Assembly (NCBI GenBank): GCA_947579605.1
Contig: OX388325.1
Coordinates: forward strand, 9,357,572-9,421,571
DNA: 64,000 nt
Reading direction: 5' to 3'
From: Athripsodes cinereus
Taxonomy: Eukaryota > Arthropoda > Insecta > Trichoptera > Leptoceridae
Shown here: positions 36,301-48,092 of the stretch, piece after piece
Position numbering within the stretch: the stretch's first letter is position 1
How the letters are laid out: each line of letters begins with the position of its first letter
The notes under the pieces: model-generated
What the model saw: the letters and a program-made list of their open reading frames with translations, nothing else
Database searches by the model: none
Told to the model about the DNA's origin: nothing
Translations under genes and position numbers: made by a program

Positions 36301-39300
36301 CGCGCTTCTGCGATATACTAGCCCATTGCACAAATTTATTTGTATGGTTTAAATTCTGCAATGTTTATTTAATAATGTTGATTTTTGTGCAATAAAGATT
36401 TTTTATTATTATATTGTTTTATATAAAAGGAAACAAATACACTTTTTTATTTTACATCTGGGTACCTAGACAAATTGCAATTGGCGATCAACTACACACG
36501 AATTTTTCGAAAATGTACATTTATAATGTTATGGTACATTGTCGAAAAGTTCGTTTTTTCGACAATGTACATTTATAATGTTATGGTACATTATCGAAAA
36601 GTTCGTTTGTAGTCGATCGCCAATTGCAATTTGTCTAATTACCCTACTCATATTTTACTTTTTTTTCAGATATCTTCTCCGAATTGATTCTGTCGTTTTC
36701 AGTTATATCCAACATGAAAACTATCTGCGATCAATCTGTTGGCTCTGACACAATCCCAACAATTCACGGACTTCGCTCCATTTCCATGGCTTGGGTTATT
36801 TTGGGACACACTTGTATCATCGCCTTCAAGTTTGCAGATAATCCAGGCTTGAGGAATGATGTAGAGAAGGAGTTTCTTTTCCAAACAGTAACCAATGGTG
36901 CTTTTAGTGTGGATACATTCTTCTGCATCAGGTAAAATATAGTCAACGTTTTTTCAGATTAACATAACATAAATCAAATTTTGCATCAAAAATTAAATGT
37001 ATGCAAAATGTTACACATATTTGTGGTCATAGAGTTTAGAACTTACAATGGAGAGATAGCATCTTCAATTCCACCCTCATCCGACTTACTTCACATTCAC
37101 GACATAATCATATTGCTAACTGTGATGGTATCTGCGGTGTATTGCCGGGACATGTTAATAACATTGCAAAATAGTTACGCACACACACACACCGAGCACA
37201 GTGCGAAAAAAAATATTTCATAGCAAAGTAAAATTAAATAAAGTGAAATGAAAATGAAAAAAATCTAAGAGAAATTAACAAAATAAAATAAATACTGGAA
37301 GGGAAAAAAAACAGATATATATTTTGTATCTCTGAAAACTTTTAGCCAAAGACTAGTTGTATCAATATATATTTTTATATGCATCTACCTAATACAGGGT
37401 AATCAAAATCTTGGGATAATTGTTTTATAATTATAGTAATCTTTATATTATTTTTGTCAAATTACCGATTTGACATTTAGAGGGAAAGTCATAAATTTAA
37501 ATGATCGAATTCTGTATGAGTCAAAACAAGATAAGATGCCAATCCTCAAATATACCAATAATTTTATAAAATATAAAACTAGTCTATTTCGAGATAATAA
37601 TGTTGTCAGAGAAACCTGATTCACAATCTGGAAATTGTGAATATTGAACCTAAGTGGTAAAGCTTAATCCCAAACTACGATTATGATTTTTATATTATTG
37701 GTACTAACACGATCATACTCATATAGGTATATATAATATACTTAATACGCATATATATGTAACATCCAGACCCAGAACACTTTGAAAAAGGTCATTCTTC
37801 ATTTTGCTCTGGCTGGGAATCGAACCTGAAGTTTATCGATGCTATACTCACCATTCCTACATTTCCTGTTTTGAACTTCTATGTCCGACATTATTCTCTT
37901 GAATGGATTCTTCTCAATATTTGAGATACTTCCAGTTACTCTACCTATGTATAATTAAGAAATTTGGTGAAATTAAGTATTCCAGTATTTGGGATATATA
38001 TTTATTTGTTTGTTACAAATGAAATTCGATTTCAACTTTATTTTCTTTATCTTTCAGTGGTATCTTGGTTTCCTATTTATACTTCAGAACACTGTCCAAG
38101 GGAAGCCTGGAGAGATTGACAAAAGGAACAAAAGGATTCGTATCAGGACTTCTGAAATTTATCGGTTTACTGTGTTACAGATTTGCAAGGTAATAAGCAA
38201 AACAAAAAATTATTTGAATATGAAAGCCAAAAATAAAATTCTTGTTTTTATCCTTCAATATTTTTGAAACAGAACTTTCATTTCAATGGTTTAATGCATT
38301 TTCAAGACTCTTACAATAATATTATTTCAAATAAAAAATTATCCTCCATTATGGCTAAATCTCAGTTGAAATAATTTTCCTGCAAGTATTTGCAACTTGA
38401 AGTATATATAATTATTTAAAAAATCAACATTAATTTATGAAAAAAACCAGTATAAAATGTATGGAATTGTTTATACTTTGTGTATAACACTCTATCCAAT
38501 GTACTCGTATGTATACGGTGCCTACCTGGAAAAAAGTGCAACTCTGACTTGCTCGGTGCTAGTAAGTACCTACGACTATGCTGCCTAAAATGACATCCCA
38601 AAATGGGTGTTCTTTTAGATGCCCACGAGTATTTTGAATTATTATTTAATCATATTAATATCTGCAAAATTTGACATCAAATTATTAAAGGGTTAAGGGA
38701 TTGGGGGTAAGTATTATCAATTTATGAAAATGATAAATTAATTTTCATTTTTTTATGTTTTTTTTTTATTTTTATTCATTTGCCTTTTAATTTTCAGACT
38801 CACTACTCCATACATGTTCATGTTGGGAGTTGTAGAAGTTACTACTAAATGGTTCCACCAGAATGCTGTCTTCGAACCTCCAACTTTGGATCATGAGAAT
38901 TGTCCTAAATATTGGTGGAGAAACGTTCTTTATATTAACACGCTCTTCCCAGTGGAACAAATGGTAAAAACATTGACTAGAAACAGACATTCACTCATTA
39001 TATTTTGTCCTTCCGATAACTATAACCATCGTATGGTGAATAACAAAAAAAAACTGACTACAATTATTTATGTTTTAGTGCATGCTATGGAGTTGGTATT
39101 TGGCTGACGACTCTCAATTCTACGTCTTGGGTGCCATCATCCTCATTTTAGCAGCTAGCCACTTTAAGACTGCTGCAGGAGCATTGAGTGTCTTCTTGGT
39201 ATCATCCTGGTTCACCACAGCTTATATTGCTTGGAGTAACAATCATATGCCGTCCACAGATGATCCACTGGCTCTCTTCGATAAGATCTATGATAAACCT

Positions 39301-41576
39301 TGGACGAGACTTGGTCCATATCTCATCGGAATGGCAGCTGGATGGTATTTGTTCAAGACAAATTGCATAATCAAGATGAGCAAGGTAATGTTTGTTTTTA
39401 TCGATATAAAAAAAAAAAATAGGTATTTGAAATAATTTTTATCACATATCTTAGAAACTTCAAATTTGTATAGGTATATATAGAACACTTTGTAGAACAC
39501 CCTTTACTCATAACATGACCTCAAAACATGATCTTATGTGTCAACAGTCTAAAGCTTCCAGCAAAAAGGTGTATAAGTAGAAAATATAACATATTTGAAC
39601 TTTCAAACTTTCTACAATCTCATTTTGTATATCCATAAACGAAACACTTTGAAATTTGATCGGCGTTTTCAAACTCGTTTAGGTAACGCTTTTTCAAAAA
39701 CCATTACTTGATGTTTCTCAGATCTTAGGTTCAGATCTATGATCAGATATTACTAAGACATATGTCCTTTGGATGAGATACTTACTACAAAAGCACTACT
39801 CACTTCAACAAACATTTGTACAAACCATATTCTTTCTCAAGGGCGCCAGTAAAGAGTTCAGTTTTTAATTTGCTTATGAAGCTGGTGACAGTCTGACTAT
39901 CTCTCAATGGCACCGGTAGACGATTCCACATAACCGGTCCAACAACACTAGTCTCTCTCATAGAAGTTAGACTTACCGGCTCTATTGGGCCACTTATTCC
40001 TATCTTTATATTATAGGTACACTACTCGTTTTCATCTTTTTGTATGAAAACGTTACGCACTATATCTCTCAGATTTTGTAACTATGTTCTTACAGTTAAA
40101 ATACTTACCACTAAGAATATCCAATTTTATTTTCCAGATTACAGTATTCTGTGGCTGGCTGTTCTCCACAGCTGTGATGCTCTGCCTTGTATACGGCCTT
40201 TACAACACGAATCTTACACCAGTGGCTGCTGCAGCATACAGCTCTCTATCACATACAGCATGGGCTCTGGCTATCGCATGGATTGTTGTAGCCTGTTCTA
40301 CAGGACATGGAGGTAAGACTACTATTGGTTATATTTATAGACATGTAAAACTATAGACTAGCTATAAAGCGAAATAAGTGAAGCCAGATACATGTTAATT
40401 ATGATTATGAGTAAATTGTTTAAAAAAATTATTTTTTGTGACCACCTTCAATTTTTATAAAGGCCATTATACTGATTCAGTACTCTTGAGAATGCCCATT
40501 GAAGTGGGCGAAAACGTAAGAGTTTTAATAAATATAGTGAAAATATAACAGTGTTTTATTATTTATAAATTATTACTTATTATCTTTTCCAGGATATATA
40601 AACAGCATCCTCTCAGCAACCATTCTGTATCCATTCTCAAGAGTTACCTACTGTGCATATCTGGTACATCCAGTTGTCATCAGATTCCTGGCCATGCACA
40701 TAGATCATCCAATGCATCTTGGGAAAGCTATGATGGTAAGTCACATGAAAGTTAAGATTGGCAAGGTTGTTAAATGGAGGAAAAAAGTCATGAATCATTG
40801 ACCCTTCAATATCGTATCCAAGACAAGGCAGAGGGGACAGCTAACCGTTTTTTTTTTGAAACTTCAAGGTTGTAAAATAGCATTGTAATAGGCCCATCCC
40901 CTAAAAGTCAGACAAACATTTATTTATTCATACTATCACGGCATTTCCCACAAGTGTTTTAGCCAGCAGACTAACTACATGAGAAAACATATATGCAGGT
41001 CGTCCTTTCCGAGCAAAAATAAAACAAGAAATTCTGCATAGATGGCATTTGTACTTCATCGCTAAACTGACGATATAAAATGGCTAATACAAATGTCTTA
41101 TACCTGCTTATTGACAGACTTAACATACACGGAATAAAAGAGCTTCTTGGAAATCACTAAGAAACCTACCCCTTCCATTAATGAAATAAAGATGAGCTTA
41201 ATTGACCCTGATATTTTTTTAATTTTCCTCTAAAAATCCTGATACACTTTTGATCTAATAATAAATAGGTATGAATTATATTCCTTCAAATTTTCAACAA
41301 AATTAGGAAAGTGTTGTGAATGAAAAAGTTCAGAATATTCCTAGTATTTTTTTCGTAGTAAAGCACTGAAATACCTAGTATGTATTTCTAATAAAAAACC
41401 TGTATCAAAAACAAAAAGTAAAAAAAACTGTGTCTTTTGATTTTCAGGTCATAATTTTCCTGGGTCAGATGATGGCATCATTCGCTCTCTCCTTTGTCAT
41501 ATCTCTTGCCTTCGAAGCTCCTGTCGTGACAATGTTGAAGATATTAGCTCCAAACAGAAGGAAGAAGATTCAATAA
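30360..41576 (+). CDS. Gene 1: NRF-6-like acyltransferase-3 membrane protein (5' end not located)
   Basis: Eleven exons join in one frame with GT-AG borders: 30360-30505, 31337-31506, 34438-34676, 35769-35861, 36670-36931, 38058-38189, 38798-38963, 39079-39384, 40138-40312, 40593-40735, 41448-41576 (stop TAA). They give about 652 residues. The first two exons hold the end of the NRF domain (GMCLPSNCT). Exon 3 holds a membrane helix (VIVLGLMIAGTIYEL) and a short His run. Exon 5 opens the acyltransferase-3 domain (IHGLRSISMAWVILGHT, then SVDTFF). Later motifs are YWWRNVLYINT, CMLWSWYLADDSQFY, YDKPW and AYLVHP. All are typical of insect and nematode NRF-6-like proteins, which are thought to move or acylate lipids or other small molecules in membranes; the substrate is unknown. 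Exon 1 begins inside a codon, so a signal peptide and the N-terminal NRF exons must lie upstream, and I could not find them. The domain call is strong; the exact function is not known. Confidence 0.9.
30855..31005 (-). repeat. SINE-C, in gene 1 intron
   Basis: GGTTCGATCCC box B, CACGACACAAGCTTTTAGCT body and a terminal ACCCAGATATACC-type end, reversed. Other copies are at 35118-35300, 46264-46400 and 58656-58832. Confidence 0.7.
31066..31258. mobile_element. Palindromic CWG-MITE, eroded (copy 3)
   Basis: Inner arms ATCCTACGACGGGTGCAGTG and GTCCCTTCGCGCGTCGTAGC match copies 1 and 2. The ends have decayed. It lies in the intron between gene 1 exons 1 and 2 of the model. Confidence 0.6.
31672..31976 (+). 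pseudogene. TAGA-tailed LINE C-terminus (L2) in gene 1 intron
   Basis: Matches the reverse complement of 32044-32510, with several stops. It ends GTGAGGGAATAGATAATAGA. Confidence 0.65.
32044..32510 (-). pseudogene. TAGA-tailed LINE C-terminus (L3), open frame
   Basis: 129 residues: MRRMVGKTLRDRVRNEDIRR, VNKLRWFGHVERM, KRGRPRTTWLDHY, NWRSVLSAYPTWDTA-stop, then GGGAATAGATAGATAGATAT. Its 3' end faces that of L2 across about 70 bases, so the two form an inverted pair within gene 1's intron. Confidence 0.75.
33075..33292 (-). repeat. Repeat D copy in gene 1 intron
   Basis: GTCGTCCTCTCCGTGTCAAT, GACATTCAGGATAAGTGG and GGACTCTCGAAAACTAAT follow D in reverse. Confidence 0.55.
33620..33890. mobile_element. 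Foldback element with two 105-bp arms
   Basis: Arms 33620-33725 and 33786-33890 are nearly perfect inverted copies (AAACATATTTGATATCAATA at the outer ends). They contain AAATGTCAAGCTAACTTGAC followed by GAAAGCG. See the hairpin-GAAA finding. Confidence 0.75.
33935..34090. mobile_element. Foldback repeat with GACCTGGTTTCGACTT core
   Basis: Outer arms GTTTATGGAAAAAAAAAACA / TGTGTTTTCTTTCATATATA-like are inverted. On the - strand the core reads TTGACAATGACTTTGTAAGT then CGAAACCAGGTC, resembling a degraded hammerhead core. Confidence 0.5.
34751..34900 (-). repeat. SINE-A copy in gene 1 intron
   Basis: On the - strand GGTTAATTGGGCAAAGCAC, box B GGTTCAAGTCC and body GCCTTATATGGTAGTTTCAT. Confidence 0.65.
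34995..35045 (-). repeat. Repeat D 3' end scrap
   Basis: ACCATCGCGGCATATCC and GGGGTAGC match the D end. Confidence 0.4.
35118..35300 (+). repeat. SINE-C, full copy with poly(A)
   Basis: GTCGGTAGCCTGGAGGTAGA head, box B GGTTCGATCCC and AAACCCAGATATATC before a T/A-rich tail. Lies in gene 1's intron 3. Confidence 0.7.
36270..36415 (+). repeat. LINE 3' tail in gene 1 intron
   Basis: GTTAGTTGGAAGATATCGCG to GTGCAATAAAGATTTTTTAT, as at 8525-8662 in reverse. Confidence 0.55.
36467..36637. mobile_element. 171-bp TIR element upstream of gene 1 exon 5
   Basis: TAGACAAATTGCAATTGGCG and CGCCAATTGCAATTTGTCTA ends with an internal duplication of about 55 bp (ATGTACATTTATAATGTTAT twice). Relative at 44617-44754. 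TA at both borders suggests a TA target duplication. It stops 32 bases before the exon. Confidence 0.7.
36774..36809 (+). other. R-X10-H motif of gene 1
   Basis: Within exon 5 the Arg codon (36774-36776) of HGLR and the His codon (36807-36809) of LGHT are separated by ten codons. An Arg-X10-His pair on the first core helix is the conserved functional motif of acyltransferase-3 proteins such as bacterial O-antigen acetylases. Its presence suggests gene 1 is catalytically competent. Compare the R-X10-Q of gene 2. Confidence 0.8.
37695..37828 (-). repeat. SINE-B copy in gene 1 intron
   Basis: GAAAAAGGTCATTCTTCATT and GGCTGGGAATCGAACC (box B inverse). Confidence 0.6.
39836..40015 (-). pseudogene. 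LINE C-terminus in gene 1 intron
   Basis: The - strand reads LPVPLRDSQTVTSFISKLKT and ELFTGALEK. Relative at 46735-46870. Confidence 0.5.
40478..40560 (+). repeat. Hairpin-GAAA repeat end in gene 1 intron
   Basis: CTCTTGAGAATGCCCATTGA AGTGGGCGAAAACG followed by TTAATAAATA and CAGTGTTTTATT. The stem GCCCA/TGGGC closes a short loop. It lies 32 bases before exon 10. Confidence 0.5.
40935..41135 (-). repeat. Repeat D copy in gene 1's last intron
   Basis: CTATCACGGCATTTCCCACA and CGTCCTTTCCGAGCAAAAAT follow D in reverse, diverged. Confidence 0.55.
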
Positions 41577-41610
41577 ACAATAGTGTAAAATATTGTGAAA
41601 TATTACCAAT

Positions 41611-41616
41611 AATAAA
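41611..41616 (+). promoter_or_regulatory. Candidate poly(A) signal of gene 1
   Basis: AATAAA lies 35 bases after the gene 1 stop codon. Further AATAAA-like hexamers follow, so the exact cleavage site is not fixed by sequence alone. Confidence 0.4.
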
Positions 41617-41639
41617 AACAGGACAACATTACACATAAC

Positions 41640-43360
41640 ATTGTAAAAATAATAAAAATTGTGAAATAAGTTTTAAATAATGGTGAAATAGTTAAAAAAA
41701 TAACAAACAAAAATATTTTATTATTTTGTGAAAGTGTACACGTTTGAGAAGAGTTTTACTATAAAAAATGTAAAAGAGGTACTCGGAGTTGGTCCACAGA
41801 TTGTTATGACGTTCGCTCGTAATACTGATCGGATGACAAGTTAAATTATTGTCTCTGGATTTTGGGCAATTTTTATACCTTATTGCAAATCGAACCTAAA
41901 ACCATCTCTATGCTAAAATAATTTAAATCAATTAACCGTGTCCACGAAACTCAGAAGAATCGTTCTTTCAATGTTGTAATGTTGTGCAATATATTGCACA
42001 GGTCCTTATAAAAGTGATAAAGACTGTAGAACTATTAATAGGAGTTGTAAAACGTTTCTGCAAAATTTGAACAAAATATTACCATCTAGTGAGTAATCTA
42101 TATAATGCAGTACGTAGGAAATGGCAGTCAAAAGTAATTTTTAATTATGCTTGTATTTCACGGTCTGATGCAACATATTGCGCAACATTTCATCACTAGA
42201 GATTTTATTTAATTACGTTTACGTGCTGTTACTAATATGCATTCAGTTATTATAGAGGTGCTGTGTATTATAAATATAATTGTGAAATACTTATTGAATA
42301 TATTTCTTTGTTGTTGTGAAATTGAATTTAGTTGTATGTTTTTTTTATTCTTGCACAACTCAAGGTTAAACACGCATTTGACGTATTTTTATTTTGTTTA
42401 AAATAAATATAGAGGATAATTAAAAATACATTCATTAAAAATGATTTTATGTCAAAAAGATGGAATTAATCGGCAGCGATATTTAAACTTCAGAACTCTC
42501 TTTAAAAGAAATTGCGAGCAGCAGAGTTAAATTTTAAAAGACTTCATCATAAATCTATCAAATGTGTTTGACCTCAAGTATTTCATCCTATTGCACAATA
42601 ATTAAAATACTATTTTATTTCATAATAATTTTATTATTGCAAAATATTTTATCATAGTAATATGCAAAATGGTTTCTTATCTAACACTGCGCTACAAATC
42701 ACCTTTATATGTTGTTGTTGTAATTAGTTTAAAATAAATTAAAATGCATTACATCATATTCATTAAGGATGGTGAAACGTGAGCTTTATAAGCAAAAAGT
42801 TTGAATCTACGTTTGAAGAATTTGTGATGTATGAATGAAATTTTATGTAAAATAGAAATATCGCTCAAGTTGAAATGTGATTTCAAATATGTAACTAGTT
42901 ATATTTTATTATTATATTCGTAAATATTGTGTAACTATTGTGTAATATTTGTTGTAATATATTCCCGTTTTATACATATATTTCCAAAGACATTAAATGC
43001 AATGAGACTGTGTAGTTCTTTGAAAAAAAGTGTCAATCAAGAGTATGTATCAGGGGTACTACTGTTCCATTCTAACAACATTTGTATACTTGCTCCCAAT
43101 AAATTTAAAAATACATTTTTTATGTGTGATACACTTTTTTTCAAATAACTCACTGTCTTGTTATGTAAAAATAATGTATTTGTTTATTTTATAATCGTAT
43201 CGAATCATAATTTTGCAAAATAGACGGATCAGCCCACCCGACGCGACGACGGGAATCTGCACATTCGAATGTGCGCGATTTCTGACGATATTATGCAATG
43301 TGAAAGACATATAATAAAGATACAGAAGTATGTATTTATCTTATGAATGAAATTTACTAC
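41640..43360. other. Gene 1 3' flank, no recognisable gene
   Basis: AT-rich. It may contain the rest of the 3' UTR. A 73-codon open frame at 42927-43148 has no domain. A short palindrome GCACATTCGAATGTGC lies near 43259. Confidence 0.35.
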
Positions 43361-43890
43361 ATTAGGTTTTACTTGATTTACAATGGATCACTACATTTGA
43401 CTTACTAAGCCTTTTTCAAACTGACTCTTCGTCAAACTTTGAAATTGAAACTACATTTGACTTAATGAGTTTTTATCAAATCAACTCTTTCTCAAACTTG
43501 AAATTGAAACTATAATGAGAAACTACATTTGACTCAATAAATCTTTACCAAACTGACTTTTTGTCAAAGTTAGAAATTGAAACTATAATACATTGAGAAA
43601 CTACATTTGACTTAATGAGTCTTTTTCAAACTGACTCTTTGTTAAATTTAGAAATTGGAATTACATTGAAAAACAACATTTGACTTAATGAGTCTTTATC
43701 AAACTGACTCTTTGTCAAACTTAGAAATTGGAACTACATTGAGAAACTACATTTGACTTAATGAGTCTTTCTCAAACTGACTCTTTGCCAAACTTAGAAA
43801 TTGGAACTAAATTTGACTTAATAAGTCTTTCTCAAACTGACTCTTTGTCAAACTTAGAAATGGAAACTACATTGAGTCAAGTAAAACCTA
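43361..43890. repeat. Minisatellite, about seven diverged units of about 60-80 bp
   Basis: Units carry ACATTTGACTTAATGAGTCT, TCAAACTGACTCTTTGTCAA and ACTTAGAAATTGGAACTACA. Spacing and point changes vary. TTTGAC and GTCAAA within each unit are inverted. Confidence 0.85.
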
Positions 43891-44616
43891 ATTTGGTATA
43901 ATTATTCAATTCGTCACACGAGGGTGGGATAAAAATGAATGCATACATGCTTGTAAAGCACGAGTGAAAACAAATAGTAAGATCTCAAACCTGTGCATGC
44001 TTATAGAGAGAAAATACAACTTCCACATATTGTCACATGGTGCGCTTTTTAATGTAACTTTGTTCTCAATTTACAAGCATGTGTGCATTCGTTTTCAGCC
44101 TACCTTAGTCTTAAAAAGATTCGAAATTTTATAAAATATTATGTTAATACCTACTGATAAAATAATACGATAAAGATAAATGTGAAAAACTTAAAATTCC
44201 AAATTCTGTTTTTTGAAAATTTGAAATAGATAATTCACAGACTAAAGCTGTATTTAATTTCGTCAAAAATTTATGATATTAATTGAATCGTTCTTAAGCA
44301 AAATAATGTTTGTCAATATTTTTATATTAATTATATTTTGTGGTTTATTTTTATTGATAGAATAAAAGGAAGAATCAAAGAAAACTCATCGGTCATAATT
44401 ATTGTTGAATGTATGATTTTATTGTTTATCATTCTGCTAATTAGGCTTAAAAATCCTTTGTGTTCGTATTTGTGACTTGAACATGTGACAAAGTTGTTTT
44501 AAATTAAATATGTATCAAATTATAGTTCTGTGTTTAGAATATAAATTATATTTAGTAATAAGAGAATCAATGCCCTCTGTAATAGATTGAATCCTCTGAA
44601 AGCATTCCTGGGGCTG

Positions 44617-44754
44617 TAGACAAACCGTACTTAGCGATCGACTACTGGCAAACTTTTCGACAATCTACCTACATGTACCGTATAATTATGCGTTATTGTT
44701 GCAATTATTGTCGAAAATTCGTTAGTAGTCGATCGCCAAGTACGTGTTTGTCTA
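44617..44754. mobile_element. 138-bp TIR element related to 36467-36637
   Basis: TAGACAAACCGTACTTAGCG at the left and CGCCAAGTACGTGTTTGTCTA-like at the right. The inner CGACTACT and AGTAGTCG are inverted. Confidence 0.65.
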
Positions 44755-44865
44755 GGGGGTCTGGTTAATAAATATCTTTATTTTGGAGGAAAAACACGAT
44801 GAAATAAATAAAACAAATGTTTTATTTAATCTACTATGCGATTAATTCACGAGAGAGACATCTTT

Positions 44866-45122
44866 CAGACATGCAAGATGAAAGAAAGACGAAGAGGATG
44901 TATATATCTGAGAGAGAGGGTGTGAGAAAGCGCGGGCGGCCAAGAACCACGTAGATCAGATCCTCAAAATCGGTCGTGTGTTGAATAAGAGAAATCGGCC
45001 TGCATGTATGAGAATCTGGATGAATATGGAGGCAGCGAAAGAAATTTGTAAGGATAGATCTATATGGCGTTCCGTTCTCTATGCCTACCCCTCCTGGGAC
45101 ACGGCGTGAGGGTATAGATAGA
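44866..45122 (+). pseudogene. TAGA-tailed LINE C-terminus (L4)
   Basis: GAAAGCGCGGGCGGCCAAGA and TGCCTACCCCTCCTGGGACA then TAGATAGATAGA. Frameshifted. Confidence 0.6.
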
Positions 45123-45196
45123 TAGACATCTTTCATCTTGTAAGGACATTTGACAATGTTTCTCTCGAAAATTTTATAAAGAAAAATATTTGACAT

Positions 45197-45430
45197 TTGA
45201 CAGGAGCTCAATATGCGGAACATATCCTTTGGGAATGTCATTTGATGATGGATGCAAGAGAGGAAATGATTCTGGGTATGACTGTTGACACTCCTCGACC
45301 CATCTGGTTTTGGGAAGTGTTTTTAAATGCCACAAACGCTTCACACTTTAAGACATTCGTGAATGTGTGGGTCTCAAGATGGGATGGGCCCACTGACGTG
45401 GTAGGATCGGAGATGCCAACACTGGCATAG
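45197..45430 (+). pseudogene. LINE ORF2 C-terminus
   Basis: QYAEHILWECHLMMDAREEM to EMPTLA-stop. The AEH.L.EC motif is typical of R1/TRAS-type or related LINEs. The upstream part is missing. Confidence 0.5.
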
Positions 45431-45509
45431 TGGTATTATACTAGAAAGAATCAAAATAATAGGAGTCCTTGGATTCCTGCAATATCTGAGAAATAAAGTT
45501 ATTTCAACT

Positions 45510-46260
45510 CCAATGTTTCTATCGTGAATAAATCGCATAGTAGTAGAAAACATTTGTTTAATTTATTTCTTTATGGAATTCTACTACCTAAACATTGACA
45601 CAGTGAATGAGTGAATGAAAAACACGATATTTTGAAAAATATTGGCTAAAATCTGTAATACGTATATTCGTTTATTAATAAGAAAGTTACAATTAAACAT
45701 CTGAAAATACGTGTAATGGATGTAAGTTTGTATAGAGGTCATCAATATCTCTATTGACGATTATTTGGATTTTATAAAGGAAAATATTTTATATCGGGTT
45801 TTGACCCTAGGATATTAACTGACAGCTTTAGCACTGGTCATAGTTTGAAGCAATGTAGAAAACTGACACTCATTTTAAAAAAATAGCCATGACTTACAAA
45901 CCAAGGTTAACCTTAACCATCGTTAGCCCTGGTTAACCATGGTTAGTCTCGACTAACAAACCTTGGTTCTGGATGAAGGTATAAGTTGTATATGTATGTC
46001 ACTAAATATTAAGGCTAAATTGTTTATGTATAAATTCTCTTATAGATAGGTTATAGTTAAATTAAATCAATTAAAATTCCAATAAAATTATACTAGTTAT
46101 AAATGTTTTATATATTTTACATGTTTGTACATATTAGTTTTATAAATAACCTATGGATAAGTTTATAAAAAATATATATTTAAGAACAAAAATCTTGTTT
46201 CATTAATGACTTTAAAATAAAGCATGAATCTTTTAGTTTAAAAAATTGATCTAAATATAT
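45510..46260. other. No recognisable gene
   Basis: AT-rich. It contains short inverted copies of GGTTAACC near 45905-45950. Confidence 0.3.
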
Positions 46261-46263
46261 TAT

Positions 46264-46400
46264 CGGCCTCTTGAACAAGGGGTCCGCGGTTCGATCCCAG
46301 GTGCCGGCAAACTCCCCTTTCACGACACAAGCTTTTAGCTTACTGTGGAAGGTGTATAAAGTTGTATTTGGGTTTAAAACAAAACCCAGATATATCTTTA
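46264..46400 (+). repeat. SINE-C, 5'-truncated
   Basis: Starts within the tRNA-like head (GGCCTCTTGAACAAGGGGTC); box B and body are intact. Confidence 0.65.
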
Positions 46401-46734
46401 AAAAAATATCAGTGAGCTTCTTAATAAGATAAAAGCTTCTATTGTTAAAATTGCCATTTGAATTGCAATTGAGCCATAAAACTTGTTACATATGAGAGAT
46501 TATTATTATATATATGGAATTTCATCTTCTACTGAAACCATAACATTTTTTGACCAAGGCAATCTCAGCAGGAAAAAAACATATCAAAATAATAATATTA
46601 AAAAATCAAAAGAGAGAAACAAAAACAATAAAAAAAGAATCACTACATAAAATAATGTTATAATCTATATAGATGATGACAACGAAGATTCCAGATAATT
46701 TTTCTTTGACGCCGTTTAATTAACAGTTTATAGA

Positions 46735-46870
46735 CCGTCTCAAGGGCGCTGAAGAATAGTGCAGTCTTTAATTTGCTTCTGAAGTTGGTGATAAGTTCCT
46801 TATCCTTCAGCAGTTTTAATAGCTATCTACCTAATTTTACGAGACCGGTCCGGCTACACCGAATAAATGC
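46735..46870 (-). pseudogene. LINE C-terminus scrap
   Basis: Matches 39836-40015 (CTCAAGGGCGC and TTTAATTTGCTTCTGAAG). Confidence 0.4.
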
Positions 46871-46974
46871 ATATGCATGAAAACCGCTTACGTCATCCAT
46901 ACTTCATTGCTGAGTTGAAGATGTGAAATAACTTCTAATTCTCACTCATTTACTTATGCATACACCATACACCT

Positions 46975-47265
46975 ATTCCTATCTACTGCTGAACATATGT
47001 AATTCCCTCAAGTTTCTCTTGGCAACTCTGCCCTAGGTTTTTTGCAAGTAGTCACCAGTGATTCTTCTACTGTCATCAGACAATTGCGTGGGAGGTTTAC
47101 CCCTGTTTATTTTAACTTCTTTTTTATCCATTCCACTACCTTTTTGTCTGAGATCAGATCTTTAAATAAAGCAATATGTCCCATCCATGACCGCTTCAAC
47201 TTTTCCACTCTTTCTACAACGTCAGCAAGTCTTTGTTTAATTCCTATTTAAAATAATTATTTAAC
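46975..47265 (-). repeat. Possible LINE antisense fragment
   Basis: CTACTGCTGAACATATGTAA, CGTGGGAGGTTTACC and similar phrases recall widespread insect LINE copies read in reverse. Family not fixed. Confidence 0.3.
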
Positions 47266-47639
47266 TCATAATTATTTCTAGATTTAACTATCTTCGTGCC
47301 TTGAAGTTTTTTCACCTGGTCTTGATAGCTTTAACAGCGCAATAACTGGAGACTCTAACAGCAGAGAGAGAGTTAATGAAAAAACAAATGTCATTACGAG
47401 TAATCCTAAATAGTACACCAACTGAAATAAAAAAAGTTTACTGTCAGAATAAAAATAAATGATTTTCTTAATTTAGTATACAAATGCAACTTTCGAACTA
47501 GTCCCAAACAAGGATAGAATTTTGCATTATGAGTAATAACAACATAATAAAATATTCTCAATACAATATATCCAAATATCAATATTTCTAAACACATTTA
47601 ATTTTTCACAAAAAAATTTAAAAATTTAAAAGACTATAG

Positions 47640-47765
47640 CGCTTTCTTCAAAAGCTCAGTTTGACAAGAGGACTCTTGAAAATGTAAAACTGAGCTCTTG
47701 AAAAGAGTCCTCTTGAAAATGTCAAACTGAGCTTTTGACGTTTCGCGCTCGAGTTCTTTAAAAAA
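47640..47765. repeat. Foldback with hairpin-GAAA-like signature
   Basis: CTCTTGAAAATGTCAAACTG occurs next to an inverted copy. A direct and inverted set of GAGCTCTTG/AGTCCTCTTG follows. Confidence 0.5.
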
Positions 47766-47867
47766 ATAAGTGAAAAATTAAATGTGTTTAGAAATATTAA
47801 TATTTGTAATCATGAATATTCACTCTGTGAATCTACAAACATTAGAATTACAATATATTCACTTAAA

Positions 47868-48092
47868 ACTCAGACCCAGAAAAATCTTGAAAGAACCTCT
47901 TTTCCCAGATATTTCAGGAGTCAAAGAACTCTAATTTATCCATTTGGGTTACCAGTGATAATTTTATTTTTACTCTCTCAAGGTCTATCAGACCCAGAAG
48001 GATTTGAAAATGGTTATTTTTTATATTACCCTGGCCGATAATCGAACCTGGAGCTTTGTGACTCACAGGCAAGAGCGAATTATCTCAGAGGC
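47868..48092 (-). repeat. SINE-B, decayed
   Basis: GGCCGATAATCGAACCTGGA and ATTTGAAAATGGTTAT match SINE-B in reverse. The CAGACCCAG phrase is present twice. Confidence 0.5.

Noticed and set aside
39082..39435. Separate 117-codon gene
   Set aside because: It is exon 8 of gene 1 with read-through into the intron.
43361..43890. CRISPR-like array
   Set aside because: Units are contiguous and diverged with no unique spacers; this is a minisatellite in a eukaryotic genome.
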